Source of the DNA: Theocolax elegans
Taxonomy: Eukaryota; Arthropoda; Insecta; Hymenoptera; Cerocephalidae
Length of the DNA: 64,000 nt
Assembly: GCA_026168455.1 (NCBI GenBank)
Contig: JANSJX010000051.1
Location: 22,501-86,500, forward strand
Direction of reading: 5' to 3'
Within the stretch, counting starts at the first letter, position 1. Each line of letters opens with the position of its first letter. Positions 24,322-39,575 of the stretch are shown one piece after another. Position numbers and translations under genes: made by a program. The notes below the pieces were generated by a model. The model was not told the DNA's origin and did no database searches. It saw only the letters and a list, made by a program, of their open reading frames with translations.

Positions 24322-27300
24322 AGAGAGTAATTTCGTACAGATGTCGAATTTTTTATGTGCAAGGTCCATTGTATAATGCCTTGTCATATGTGCCATATTT
24401 TGTGTTGTATGTTGCATTGTTCTGTGTTTTTAATTATAGATCAAGGAACAATACAACAAACAAAACATGGTGGGCTTTTAATGAAAACAACTGTTGAGAT
24501 ATTACATGATGGTTTAACTTACATAAACGCGAGATTTCTGGATATAATTAGATCCTAATTCCGTACAGATAACGATTTTTTTATATGCAATGTCCATTGT
24601 AATTCCTTGTCATATGTGCCATATTTGGTGTTGTAGGTTGCATTGTTTTGTGTTTTTAATTATTAATCAAGGAACAATACAACAAACAAAACATGGTGGG
24701 CTTTTAATGAAAACAACTGTTGAGATATTACATTATGGTATAGCTTAAATAAACGCACTGTTTTTGGATATAATTAAGAGTGTAATTCTGTACAGATGTC
24801 GAATTTTTTATGTGCAAGGTCCATTGTAATGCCTTGTCATATGTGCCATATTTTGTGTTGTATGTTGCATTGTTCTGTGTTTTTAAGTATAAATCAAGGA
24901 ACAATACAACAAACAAAACAAAGTGGGTTTTAAATGAAGGCAACTGTTGAGATATTACAAGATGGTATAGCTTAAATAAACGTGATATTTCTGTATATAA
25001 TTAAGAGAGTAATTCCGTACTGATGTCTAATTTTTTATGTGCAAGGTCCATTGTATAATGCCTTGTAATATGTGCCATATTTTGTGTTGTATGGTGCATT
25101 GTTTTGTGTTTTTAATTATAAATCAAGGAACAATACAGCAAACAAAACATGGTGGGCTTTTAATGAAAACAGCTGTTGAGATATTACATGATGGTATAGC
25201 TTAAATAAACATAATATTACTCTATATAATTAAGAGAGTAATTTCGTACAGATGTCGAATTTTTTATGTGCAAGGTCCATTGTATAGTGCCTTGTAATAT
25301 GTGCCATATTTTGTGTTGTATGTTGTATTGTTTTGTGTTTTTAATTATAAATCAAGGAACAATACAACAAACAAAACATGGTGGGATTTTAATGAAAACA
25401 GCTGTTGAGATATTACATGATGGTATAGCTTAAATAAACATAATATTACTGTATATAATCAAGAGAGTATTCCGTACAGATGTCGAATTTTTTATGTGCA
25501 AGGTCCATTGTATAGTGCCTTGTAATATGTGCCATATTTTGTGTTGCATGTTGCATTGTTTTGTGTTTTTAATTATAAATCAAGGAACAATACAACAAAC
25601 AAAACAAAGTGGATTTGAAAAAAAGCAACTTTTGAGATATTATATAATGGTATTGCTTACATAAACGCGATATTTGTGGATATAATTAAGATCGTAATTC
25701 CGTACAGATGTCGAATTTTTTATGTTCAAGGGCCATTGTGATTCCTTGTTTTATGTGCCATATTTTGTGTTGTATGTTGCATTGTTCTGTGTTTTTAAGT
25801 ATAAATCAAGGAACAATACAACAAACAAAACAAAGTGGGTTTTAAATGAAGGCAACTGTTGAGATATTATATGATGGTATTGCTTATATAAACGCGATAT
25901 TTCTGGATATAATTAAGATCGTAATTCCGTACAGATGTCGAATTTTTTATGTGCGAGGTCCATTGTAATTCCTTGTCATTTGTGCCATATTTTGTGTTGT
26001 ATGTTGCATTGTTCTGTGTTTTTAAATATAAATCAAGGAACAATACAACAAACAAAACAAAGTGGGTTTTAAATGAAGGCAACTGTTGAGATATTATATG
26101 ATGGTATTGCTTATTTAAACGCGATATTTCTGGATATAATTAAGATCGTAATTCCGTACAGATGCCGAATTTTTTATGTGCGAGGTCCATTGTAGTTCCT
26201 TGTCATATGTGCCATTTTTTGTGTTGTATGTTGCATTGTTCTGTGTTTTTAAATATAAATCAAGGAACAATACAACAAACAAAACAAAGTGGATTTGAAA
26301 AAAAGCAACTTTTGAGATATTATATAATGGTATTGCTTACATAAACGCGATATTTGTGGATATAATTAAGATCGTAATTCCGTACAGATGTCGAATTTTT
26401 TATGTTCGAGGGCCATTGTAATTCCTTGTTTTATGTGCCATATTTTGTGTTGTATGTTGCATTGTTCTGTGTTTTTAAGTATAAATCAAGGAACAATACA
26501 ACAAACAAAACAAAGTGGGTTTTAAATGAAGGCAACTGTTGAGATATTATATGATGGTATTGCTTATATAAACGCGATATTTCTGGATATAATTAAGATC
26601 GTAATTCCGTACAGATGTCGAATTTTTTATGTGCAAGGTCCATTGTATAATGCCTTGTAATATGTGCCATATTTTGTGTTGTATGGTGCATTGTTTTGTG
26701 TTTTTAATTATAAATCAAGGAACAATACAACAAACAAAACATGGTGGGCTTTTAATGAAAACAGCTGTTGAGATATTACATGATGGTATAGCTTAAATAA
26801 ACATAATATTACTCTATATAATTAAGAGAGTAATTTCGTACAGATGTCGAATTTTTTATGTGCAAGGTCCATTGTATAGTGCCTTGTAATATGTGCCATA
26901 TTTTGTGTTGTATGTTGCATTGTTTTGTGTTTTTAATTATAAATCAAGGAACAATACAACAAACAAAACATGGTGGGATTTTAATGAAAACAGCTGTTGA
27001 GATATTACATGATGGTATAGCTTAAATAAACATAATATTACTGTATATAATTAAGAGAGTAATTTCGTACAGATGTCGAATTTTTTATGTGCAAGGTCCA
27101 TTGTATAGTGCCTTGTAATATGTGCCATATTTTGTGTTGCATGTTGCATTGTTTTGTGTTTTTAATTATAAATCAAGGAACAATACGACAAACAAAACAA
27201 AGTGGGTTTTAAATGAAGGCAACTGTTGAGATATTACAAAATGGTATAGCTTAAATAAACGTGATATTTCCGTATATAATTAAGAGAGTAATTCCGTACT

Positions 27301-30300
27301 GATGTCTAATTTTTTATGTGCAAGGTCCATTGTATAATGCCTTGTATTATGTGCCATATTTTGTGTTGTATGGTGCATTGTTTTGTGTTTTTAATTATAA
27401 ATCAAGGAACAATACAACAAACAAAACATGGTGGGCTTTTAATGAAAACAGCTGTTGAGATATTACATGATGGTATAGCTTAAATAAACATAATATTACT
27501 CTATATAATTAAGATCGTAATTCCGTACAGATGTCGAATTTTTTATGTGCGAGGTCCATTGTAATTCCTTGTCATTTGTGCCATATTTTGTGTTGTATGT
27601 TGCATTGTTCTGTGTTTTTAAATATAAATCAAGGAACAATACAACAAACAAAACAAAGTGGATTTGAAAAAAAGCAACTTTTGAGATATTATATAATGGT
27701 ATTGCTTACATAAACGCGATATTTATGGATATAATTAAGATCGTAATTCCGTACAGATGTCGAATTTTTTATGTGCGAGGTCCATTGTAATTCCTTGTCA
27801 TTTGTGCCATATTTTGTGTTGTATGTTGCATTGTTCTGTGTTTTTAATTATTAATCAAGGAACAATACAACAAACAAAACAAAGTGGATTTGAAAAAAAG
27901 CAACTTTTGAGATATTATATAATGGTATTGCTTACATAAACGCGATATTTTTGGATATAATTAAGATCGTAATTCCGTACAGATGTCGAATTTTTTATGT
28001 TCGAGGGCCATTGTAATTCCTTGTTTTATGTGCCATATTTTGTGTTGTATGTTGCATTGTTCTGTGTTTTTAAGTATAAATCAAGGAACAATACAACAAA
28101 CAAAACAAAGTGGGTTTTAAATGAAGGCAACTGTTGAGATATTATATGATGGTATTGCTTATATAAACGCGATATTTCTGGATATAATTAAGATCGTAAT
28201 TCCGTACAGATGTCGAATTTTTTATGTGCGAGGTCCATTGTAATTCCTTGTCATTTGTGCCATATTTGTGTTGTATGTTGCATTGTTCTGTGTTTTTAAA
28301 TATAAATCAAGGAACAATACAACAAACAAAACAAAGTGGGTTTAAATGAAGGCAACTGTTGAGATATTATATGATGGTATTGCTTATTTAAACGCGATAT
28401 TTCTGGATATAATTAAGATCGTAATTCCGTACAGATGTCGAATTTTTATGTGCGAGGGTCCATTGTAATTCCTTGTCATTTGTGCCATATTTTGTGTTGT
28501 ATGTTGCATTGATATTTCTGGATATAATTAAGATCGTAATTCCGTACAGATGTCGAATTTTTTATGTGCGAGGTCCATTGTAATTCCTTGTCATTTGTGC
28601 CATATTTTGTGTTGTATGTTGCATTGTTCTGTGTTTTTAATTATTAATCAAGGAACAATACAACAAACAAAACAAAGTGGGTTTGAAAAAAAGCAACTTT
28701 TGAGATATTATATGATGGTATTGCTTATATAAACGCGATATTTCTGGATATAATTAAGATCGTAATTCCGTACAGATGTCGAATTTTTTATGTTCGAGGG
28801 CCATTGTAATTCCTTGTTTTATGTGCCATATTTTGTGTTGTATATTGCATTGTTCTGTGTTTTTAAGTATAAATCAAGGAACAATACAACAAACAAAACA
28901 AAGTGGGTTTTAAATGAAGGCAACTGTTGAGATATTATATGATGGTATTGCTTATATAAACGCGATATTTCTGGATATAATTAAGATCGTAATTCCGTAC
29001 AGATGTCGAATTTTTTATTTGCGAGGTCCATTGTAATTCCTTGTCATTTGTGCCATATTTTGTGTTGTATGTTGCATTGTTCTGTGTTTTTAAATATAAA
29101 TCAAGGAACAATACAACAAACAAAACAAAGTGGATTTGAAAAAAAGCAACTTTTGAGATATTATATAATGGTATTGCTTACATAAACGCGATATTTCTGG
29201 ATATAATTAAGATCGTAATTCCGTACAGATGTCGAATTTTTTATGTTCGAGGGCCATTGTAATTCCTTGTTTTATGTGCCATATTTTGTGTTGTATGTTG
29301 CATTGTTCTGTGTTTTTAAGTATAAATCAAGGAACAATACAACAAACAAAACAAAGTGGGTTTTAAATGAAGGCAACTGTTGAGATATTATATGATGGTA
29401 TTGCTTATTTAAACGCGATATTTCTGGATATAATTAAGATCGTAATTCCGTACAGATGTCGAATTTTTTATGTGCGAGGTCCATTGTAATTCCTTGTCAT
29501 TTGTGCCATATTTTGTGTTGTATGTTGCATTGTTCTGTGTTTTTAATTATTAATCAAGGAACAATACAACAAACAAAACAAAGTGGGTTTGAAAAAAAGC
29601 AACTTTTGAGATATTATATGATGGTATTGCTTATATAAACGTGATATTTCTGTATATAATTAAGAGAGTATTCCGTACTGATGTCGAATTTTTTATGTTC
29701 GAGGGCCATTGTAATTCCTTGTTTTATGTGCCATATTTTGTGTTGTATGTTGCATTGTTCTGTGTTTTTAAGTATAAATCAAGGAACAATACAACCAATA
29801 CAACAAACAAAACAAAGTGGGTTTGAAAAAAAGCAACTTTTGAGATATTATATAATGGTATTGCTTACATAAACGCGATATTTCTGGATATAATTAAGAT
29901 CGTAATTCCGTACTGATGTCGAATTTTTTATGTGCAATGTCCATTGTATAATGCCTTGTAATATGTGCCATATTTTGTGTTGTATGTTGCATTGTTCTGT
30001 GTTTTTAATTATAAATCAAGGAACAATACAACAAACAAAACATGGTGCGCTTTTAATGAAAACAACTGTTGAGATATTACATGATGGTATAGCATAAATA
30101 AACGTGATATTTCTGTATATAATTAAGAGAGTATTCCGTACTGATGTCGAATTTTTTATGAGCAAGGTCCATTGTAATGCCTTGTCATATGTGCCATATT
30201 TTGTGTTGTATGTTGCATTGTTCTGTGTTTTTAAGTATAAATCAAGGAACAATACAACAAACAAAACATGGTGGGCTTTTAATGAAAACAACTGTTGAGA

Positions 30301-33300
30301 TATTACATGATGGTATAGCTTAATTAAACGTGATATTTCTGTATATAATTAAGAGAGTAATTTCGTACAGATGTCGAATTTTTTTATGTGCAAGGTCCAT
30401 TGTAGTTCCTTGTCATATGTGCCATTTTTTGTGTTGTATGTTGCATTGTTCTGTGTTTTTAAATATAAATCAAGGAACAATACAACAAACAAAACAAAGT
30501 GGATTTGAAAAAAAGCAACATTTGAGATATTATATAATGGTATTGCTTAGATAAACGCGATATTTCTGGATATAATTAAGATCGTAATTCCGTACAGATG
30601 TCGAATTTTTTATGTTCGAGGGCCATTGTAATTCCTTGTTTTATGTGCCATATTTTGTGTTGTATGTTGCATTGTTTTGTGTTTTTAATTATAAATCAAG
30701 GAACAATACAACAAACAAAACATGGTGGGATTTTAATGAAAACAGCTGTTGAGATATTACATGATGGTATAGCTTAAATAAACATAATATTACTGTATAT
30801 AATTAAGAGAGTAATTTCGTACAGATGTCGAATTTTTTATGTGCAAGGTCCATTGTATAGTGCCTTGTAATATGTGCCATATTTTGTGTTGCATGTTGCA
30901 TGTTTTGTGTTTTTAATTATAAATCAAGGAACAATACAACAACAAAACAAAGTGGATTTGAAAAAAAGCAACTTTTGAGATATTATATAATGGTATTGCT
31001 TACATAAACGCGATATTTCTGGATATAATTAAGATCGTAATTCCGTACAGATGTCGAATTTTTTATGTTCGAGGCCATTGTAATTCCTTGTTTTATGTGC
31101 CATATTTGTGTTGTATGTTGCATTGTTCTGTGTTTTTAAGTATAAATCAAGGAACAATACAACAAACAAAATAAAGTGGGTTTTAATGAAGGCAACTGTT
31201 GAGATATTATATGCATGTTGCTACGCGATATTTCTGGATATAATTAAGATCGTAATTCCGTACAGATGTCGAATTTTTTATGTTCGAGGGCCATTGTAAT
31301 TCCTTGTTTTATGTGCCATATTTGTGTTGTATGTTGCATTGTTCTGTGTTTTTAAGTATAAATCAAGGAACAATACAACAAACAAAATAAAGTGGGTTTT
31401 AAATGAAGGCAACTGTTGAGATATTATATGATGGTATTGCTTATATAAACGCGATATTTCTGATATAATTAAGATCGTAATTCCGTAAAGATGTCGAATT
31501 TTTTATGTGCGAGGTCATTGTAATTCCTTGTCCTTTGCGCCATATTTGTGTTGTATGTTGCATTGTTCTGTGTTTTTAATTATAAATCAAGGAACAATAC
31601 AACAAACAAAACAAAGTGGGTTTTAAATGAAGGCAACTGTTGAGATATTATATGATGGTATTGCTTATATAAACGCGATATTTCTGGATATAATTAAGAT
31701 CGTAATTCCGTACAGATGTCGAATTTTTTATGTGCGAGGTCCATTGTAATGCCTTGTCATTTGTGCCATATTTTGTGTTGTATGTTGCATTGTTCTGTGT
31801 TTTTAAGTATAAATCAAGGAACAATACAACAAACAAAACAAAGTGGGTTTTAAATGAAGGCAACTGTTGAGATATTACAAGATGGTATAGCTTAAATAAA
31901 CGTGATATTTCTGTATATAATTAAGAGAGTAATTCCGTACTGATGTCTAATTTTTTATGTGCAAGGTCCATTGTATAATGCCTTGTAATATGTGCCATAT
32001 TTTGTGTTGTATGGTGCATTGTTTTGTGTTTTTAATTATAAATCAAGGAACAATACAACAAACAAAACATGGTGGGCTTTTAATGAAAACAGCTGTTTGA
32101 GATCTTACATGATGGTATAGCTTAAATAAACATATATTACTCTATATAATAAGAGAGTAATTTTCGTACAGATGTCGAATTTTTATGTGCAAGGTCCATT
32201 GTATTAGTGCCTTGTAATATGTGCCATATTTTGTGTTGTATGTTGCATTGTTTTGTGTTTTTAATTATAAATCAAGGAACAATACAACAAACAAAACATG
32301 TGGGATTTAATGAAAACAGCTGTTGAGATATTACATGATGGTATAGCTTAAATAAACATAATATTACTGTATATAATTAAGAGAGTAATTTCGTACAGAT
32401 GTCGAATTTTTTATGTGCAAGGTCCATTGTATAGTGCCTTAATAATATACTGTATATAATTACGAGAGTAATTTCGTACAGATGTCGAATTTTTTATGTG
32501 CAAGGTCCATTGTATAGTGCCTTGTAATATGTGCCATATTTTGTGTTGCATGTTGCATTGTTTTGTGTTTTTAATTATAAATCAAGGAACAATACAACAA
32601 ACAAAACAAAGTGGATTTGAAAAAAAGCAACTTTTGAGATATTATATAATGGTATTGCTTACATAAACGCGATATTTGTGGATATAATTAAGATCGTAAT
32701 TCCGTACAGATGTCGAATTTTTTATGTTCGAGGGCCATTGTAATTCCTTGTTTTATGTGCCATATTTTGTGTTGTATGTTGCATTGTTCTGTGTTTTTAA
32801 GTATAAATCAAGGAACAATACAACAAACAAAACAAAGTGGGTTTTAAATGAAGGCAACTGTTGAGATATTATATGATGGTATTGCTTATATAAACGCGAT
32901 ATTTCTGGATATAATTAAGATCGTAATTCCGTACAGATGTCGAATTTTTTATGTGCGAGGTCCATTGTAATTCCTTGTCATTTGTGCCATATTTTGTGTT
33001 GTATGTTGCATTGTTCTGTGTTTTTAAATATAAATCAAGGAACAATACAACAAACAAAACAAAGTGGATTTGAAAAAAAGCAACTTTTGAGATATTATAT
33101 AATGGTATTGCTTACATAAACGCGATATTTGTGGATATAATTAAGATCGTAATTCCGTAAAGATGTCGAATTTTTTATGTGCGAGGGCCATTGTAATTCC
33201 TTGTTTTATGTGCCATATTTTGTGTTGTATGTTGCATTGTTCTGTGTTTTTAATTATTAATATAAAAGCAACTTTTGAGATATTATATAATGGTATTGCT

Positions 33301-36300
33301 TACATAAACGCGATATTTGTGGATATAATTAAGATCGTAATTCCGTACAGATGTCGAATTTTTTATGTGCGAGGGCCATTGTAATTCGTACAGATGTCGA
33401 ATTTTTTATGTGCGAGGGCCATTGTAATTCCTTGTTTTATGTGCCATATTTTGTGTTGTATGTTGCATTGTTCTGTGTTTTTAATTATTAATCAAGGAAC
33501 AATACAACAAACAAAACAAAGTAGGTTTGGAAAAAAGCAACTTTTAAGATATTATATAATGGTATTGCTTACATAAACGCGATATTTCTGGATATAATTA
33601 AGATCGTAATTCCGTACTGATGTCGAATTTTTTATGTGCAATGTCCATTGTATAATGCCTTGTAATATGTGCCATATTTTGTGTTGTATGTTGCATTGTT
33701 TTGTGTTTTTAATTATAAATCAAGGAACAATACAACAAACAAAACATGGTGGGCTTTTAATGAAAACAACTGTTGAGATATTACATGATGGTATAGCTTA
33801 AATAAACGTGATATTTCTGTATATAATTAAGAGAGTATTCCGTACAGATGTCGAATTTTTTATGTGCGAGGGCCATTGTAATTCCTTGTTTTATGTGCCA
33901 TATTTTGTGTTGTATGTTGCATTGTTCTGTGTTTTTAATTATTAATCAAGGAACAATACAACAAACAAAACAAAGTAGGTTTGGAAAAAAGCAACTTTTA
34001 AGATATTATATAATGGTATTGCTTACATAAACGCGATATTTCTGGATATAATTAAGATCGTAATTCCGTACTGATGTCGAATTTTTTATGTGCAATGTCC
34101 ATTGTATAATGCCTTGTAATATGTGCCATATTTTGTGTTGTATGTTGCATTGTTTTGTGTTTTTAATTATAAATCAAGGAACAATACAACAAACAAAACA
34201 TGGTGGGCTTTTAATGAAAACAACTGTTGAGATATTACATGATGGTATAGCTTAATTAAACGTGATATTTCTGTATATAATTAAGAGAGTAATTTCGTAC
34301 AGATGTCGAATTTTTTTATGTGCAAGGTCCATTGTAGTTCCTTGTCATATGTGCCATTTTTTGTGTTGCATGTTGCATTGTTCTGTGTTTTTAAATATAA
34401 ATCAAGGAACAATACAACAAACAAAACAAAGTGGATTTGAAAAAAAGCAACTTTTGAGATATTATATAATGGTATTGCTTACATAAACGCGATATTTGTG
34501 GATATAATTAAGATCGTAATTCCGTACAGATGTCGAATTTTTTATGTTCGAGGGCCATTGTAATTCCTTGTTTTATGTGCCATATTTTGTGTTGTATGTT
34601 GCATTGTTCTGTGTTTTTAAGTATAAATCAAGGAACAATACAACAAACAAAACAAAGTGGGTTTTAAATGAAGGCAACTGTTGAGATATTATATGATGGT
34701 ATTGCTTATATAAACGCGATATTTCTGGATATAATTAAGATCGTAATTCCGTACAGATGTCGAATTTTTTATGTGCGAGGTCCATTGTAATTCCTTGTTT
34801 TATGTGCCATATTTTGTGTTGTATGTTGCATTGTTCTGTGTTTTTAAATATAAATCAAGGAACAATACAACAAACAAAACAAAGTGGATTTGAAAAAAAG
34901 CAACTTTTGAGATATTATATAATGGTATTGCTTACATAAACGCGATATTTGTGGATATAATTAAGATCGTAATTCCGTACAGATGTCGAATTTTTTATGT
35001 TCGAGGGCCATTGTAATTCCTTGTTTTATGTGCCATATTTTGTGTTGTATGTTGCATTGTTCTGTGTTTTTAAGTATAAATCAAGGAACAATACAACAAA
35101 CAAAACAAAGTGGGTTTTAAATGAAGGCAACTGTTGAGATATTATATGATGGTATTGCTTATTTAAACGCGATATTTCTGGATATAATTAAGATCGTAAT
35201 TCCGTACAGATGTCGAATTTTTTATGTGCGAGGTCCATTGTAATTCCTTGTCATTTGTGCCATATTTTGTGTTGTATGTTGCATTGTTCTGTGTTTTTAA
35301 ATATAAATCAAGGAACAATACAACAAACAAAACAAAGTGGATTTGAAAAAAAGCAACTTTTGAGATATTATATAATGGTATTGCTTACATAAACGCGATA
35401 TTTGTGGATATAATTAAGATCGTAATTCCGTACAGATGTCGAATTTTTTATGTTCGAGGGCCATTGTAATTCCTTGTTTTATGTGCCATATTTTGTGTTG
35501 TATGTTGCATTGTTCTGTGTTTTTAAGTATAAATCAAGGAACAATACAACAAACAAAACAAAGTGGGTTTTAAATGAAGGCAACTGTTGAGATATTATAT
35601 GATGGTATTGCTTATTTAAACGCGATATTTCTGGATATAATTAAGATCGTAATTCCGTACAGATGTCGAATTTTTTATGTGCGAGGTCCATTGTAATGCC
35701 TTGTCATATGTGCCATTTTTTGTGTTGTATGTTGCATTGTTCTGTGTTTTTAAATATAAATCAAGGAACAATACAACAAACAAAACAAAGTGGATTTGAA
35801 AAAAAGCAACTTTTGAGATATTATATAATGGTATTGCTTACATAAACGCGATATTTCAGGATATAATTAAGATCGTAATTCCGTACAGATGTCGAATTTT
35901 TTATGTTCGAGGGCCATTGTAATTCCTTGTTTTATGTGCCATATTTTGTGTTGTATATTGCATTGTTCTGTGTTTTTAAGTATAAATCAAGGAACAATAC
36001 AACAAACAAAACAAAGTGGATTTGAAAAAAAGCAACTTTTGAGATATTATATAATGGTATTGCTTACATAAACGCGATATTTCTGGATATAATTAAGATC
36101 GTAATTCCGTACAGATGTCGAATTTTTTATGTTCGAGGGCCATTGTAATTCCTTGTTTTATGTGCCATATTTTGTGTTGTATATTGCATTGTTCTGTGTT
36201 TTTAAGTATAAATCAAGGAACAATAAGACAAACAAAACAAAGTGGGTTTTAAATGAAGGCAACTGTTGAGATATTATATGATGGTATTGCTTATATAAAC

Positions 36301-39300
36301 GCGATATTTCTGGATATAATTAAGATCGTAATACCGTACAGATGTCGAATTTTTTATGTGTGAGGTCCATTGTAATTCCTTGTCATTTGCGCCATATTTT
36401 GTGTTGTATGTTGCATTGTTCTGTGTTTTTAATTATAGATCAAGGAACAATACAACAAACAAAACATGGTGGGCTTTTAATGAAAACAACTGTTGAGATA
36501 TTACATGATGGTATAGCTTAAATAAACGCGAGATTTCTGGATATAATTAAGATCCTAATTCCGTACAGATAACGATTTTTTTATATGCAATGTCCATTGT
36601 AATTCCTTGTCATATGTGCCATATTTTGTGTTGTATGTTGCATTGTTCTGTGTTTTTAAATATAAATCAAGGAACAATACAACAAACAAAACATGGTGGG
36701 CTTTTAATGAAAACAACTGTTGAGATATTACATGATGGTATAGCTTAATTAAACGTGATATTTCTGTATATAATTAAGAGAGTAATTTCGTACAGATGTC
36801 GAATTTTTTTATGTGCAAGGTCCATTGTAGTTCCTTGTCATATGTGCCATTTTTTGTGTTGTATGTTGCATTGTTCTGTGTTTTTAAATATAAATCAAGG
36901 AACAATACAACAAACAAAACAAAGTGGATTTGAAAAAAAGCAACTTTTGAGATATTATATAATGGTATTGCTTACATAAACGCGATATTTCTGGATATAA
37001 TTAAGATCGTAATTCCGTACAGATGTCGAATTTTTTATGTTCGAGGGCCATTGTAATTCCTTGTTTTATGTGCCATATTTTGTGTTGTATATTGCATTGT
37101 TCTGTGTTTTTAAGTATAAATCAAGGAACAATACAACAAACAAAACAAAGTGGGCTTTTAATGAAAACAACTGTTGAGATATTGCATGATGGTATAGCTT
37201 AAATAAACGTGATATTTCTGTATATAATTAAGAGAGTAATTCCGTACTGATGTCGAATTTCTTATGTGCAAGGTCCATTGTAATGCCTTGTCATATGTGC
37301 CATATTTTGTGTTGTATGTTTCATTGTTCTGTGTTTTTAATTATAGATCAAGGAACAATACAACAAACAAAACATGGTGGGCTTTTAATGAAAACAACTG
37401 TTGAGATATTACATGATGGTATAGCTTAAATAAACGCGAGATTTCTGGATATAATTAAGATCCTAATTCCGTACAGATAACGATTTTTTTATATGCAATG
37501 TCCATTGTAATTCCTTGTCATATGTGCCATATTTTGTGTTGTATGTTGCATTGTTCTGTGTTTTTAAATATAAATCAAGGAACAATACAACAAACAAAAC
37601 ATGGTGGGCTTTTAATGAAAACAACTGTTGAGATATTGCATGATGGTATAGCTTAAATAAACGTGATATTTCTGTATATAATTAAGAGAGTAATTCCGTA
37701 CTGATGTCGAATTTTTTATGTGCAAGGTCCATTGTAATGCCTTTTCATATGTGCCATATTTTGTGTTGTATGTTGCATTGTTCTGTGTTTTTAATTATTA
37801 ATCAAGGAACAATACAACAAACAAAACAAAGTGGGTTTGAAAAAAAGCAACTTTTGAGATATTATATAATGGTATTGCTTACATAAACGCGATATTTCTG
37901 GATATAATTAAGATCGTAATTCCGTACAGATGTCGAATTTTTTATGTTCGAGGGCCATTGTAATTCCTTGTTTTATGTGCCATATTTTGTGTTGTATGTT
38001 GCATTGTTTTGTGTTTTTAATTATAAATCAAGGCACAATGCAACAAACAAAACATGGTGGGCTTTTAATGAAAACAACTGTTGAGATATTACATTTTGGT
38101 GTAGCTTAAATAAACATAATATTACTGTATATAATTAAGAGAGTAAATTCGTACAGATGTCGAATTTTTTATGTGCAAGGTCCATTGTAATGCCTTGTCA
38201 TATGTGCCATATTTTGTGTTGTATGTTGCATTGTTCTGTGTTTTTAAATATAAATCGAGGAACAATACAACAAACAAAACAAAGTGGGTTTGAAAAAAAG
38301 CAACTTTTGAGATATTATATGATGGTATTGCTTACATAAACGCGATATTTGTGGATATAATTAAGATCGTAATTCCGTACAGATGTCCAATTTTTTATGT
38401 TCGAGGGCCATTGTAATTCCTTGTTTTATGTGCCATATTTTGTGTTGTATGTTGCATTGTTCTGTGTTTTTAAGTATAAATCAAGGAACAATACAACAAA
38501 CAAAACAAAGCGGGTTTTAAATGAAGGCAACTGTTGAGATATTATATGATGGTATTGCTTATTTAAACGCGATATTTCTGGATATAATTAAGATCGTAAT
38601 TCCGTACAGATGTCGAATTTTTTATGTGCGAGGTCCATTGTAATTCCTTGTCATTTGTGCCATATTTTGTGTTGTATGTTGCATTGTTCTGTGTTTTTAA
38701 TTATTAATCAAGGAACAATACAACAAACAAAACAAAGTGGGTTTGAAAAAAAGCAACTTTTGAGATATTATATGATGGTATTGCTTATATAAACGCGATA
38801 TTTCTGGATATAATTAAGATCGTAATTCCGTACAGATGTCGAATTTTTTATTTGCGAGGTCCATTGTAATTCCTTGTTATTTGTGCCATATTTTGTGTTG
38901 TATGTTGCATTGTTCTGTGTTTTTAATTATTAATAAAGGAACAATACAACAAACAAAACAAAGTGGGTTTGGAAAAAAGCAACTTTTAAGATATTATGTA
39001 ATGGTATTGCTTACATAAACGCGATATTTCTGGATATAATTAAGATCGTAATTCCGTACAGATGTCGAATTTTTTATGTTCGAGGGCCATTGTAATTCCT
39101 TGTTTTATGTGCCATATTTTGTGTTGTATGTTGCATTGTTTTGTGTTTTTAATTATAAATCAAGGCACAATGCAACAAACAAAACATGGTGGGCTTTTAA
39201 TGAAAACAACTGTTGAGATATTACATTTTGGTGTAGCTTAAATAAACATAATATTACTGTATATAATTAAGAGAGTAAATTCGTACAGATGTCGAATTTT

Positions 39301-39575
39301 TTATGTGCAAGGTCCATTGTAATGCCTTGTCATATGTGCCATATTTTGTGTTGTATGTTGCATTGTTCTGTGTTTTTAATTATTAATCAAGGAACAATAC
39401 AACAAACAAAACAAAGTGGATTTGAAAAAAAAGCAACTTTTGAGATATTATATAATGGTATTGCTTACATAAACGCGATATTTCTGGATATAATTAAGAT
39501 CGTAATTCCGTTCAGATGTCGAATTTTTTATGTTCGAGGGCCATTGTAATTCCTTGTTTTATGTGCCATATTTTA
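24311..39575 (-). repeat. ~226-bp satellite array, inverted orientation
   Basis: The same monomer family as at 1-15477, but every unit is reverse-complemented; about 67 monomers. Two-monomer (453-bp) periodicity is clear at 34757, 35210 and 35663. A recurring variant with GATCCTAATTCC then AGATAACGATTTTTTTATATGC is at 24551, 36542 and 37453. Several monomers are internally deleted or rearranged (around 28505, 31210, 32430, 33250 and 33390), more than in the left array. The array ends abruptly at 39575, where LINE reverse-transcriptase sequence begins. Confidence 0.97.

Noticed and set aside
24355..39549. Same type of open frames in the right array
   Set aside because: Same reason; also cysteine/hydrophobic-rich only because of the monomer composition.
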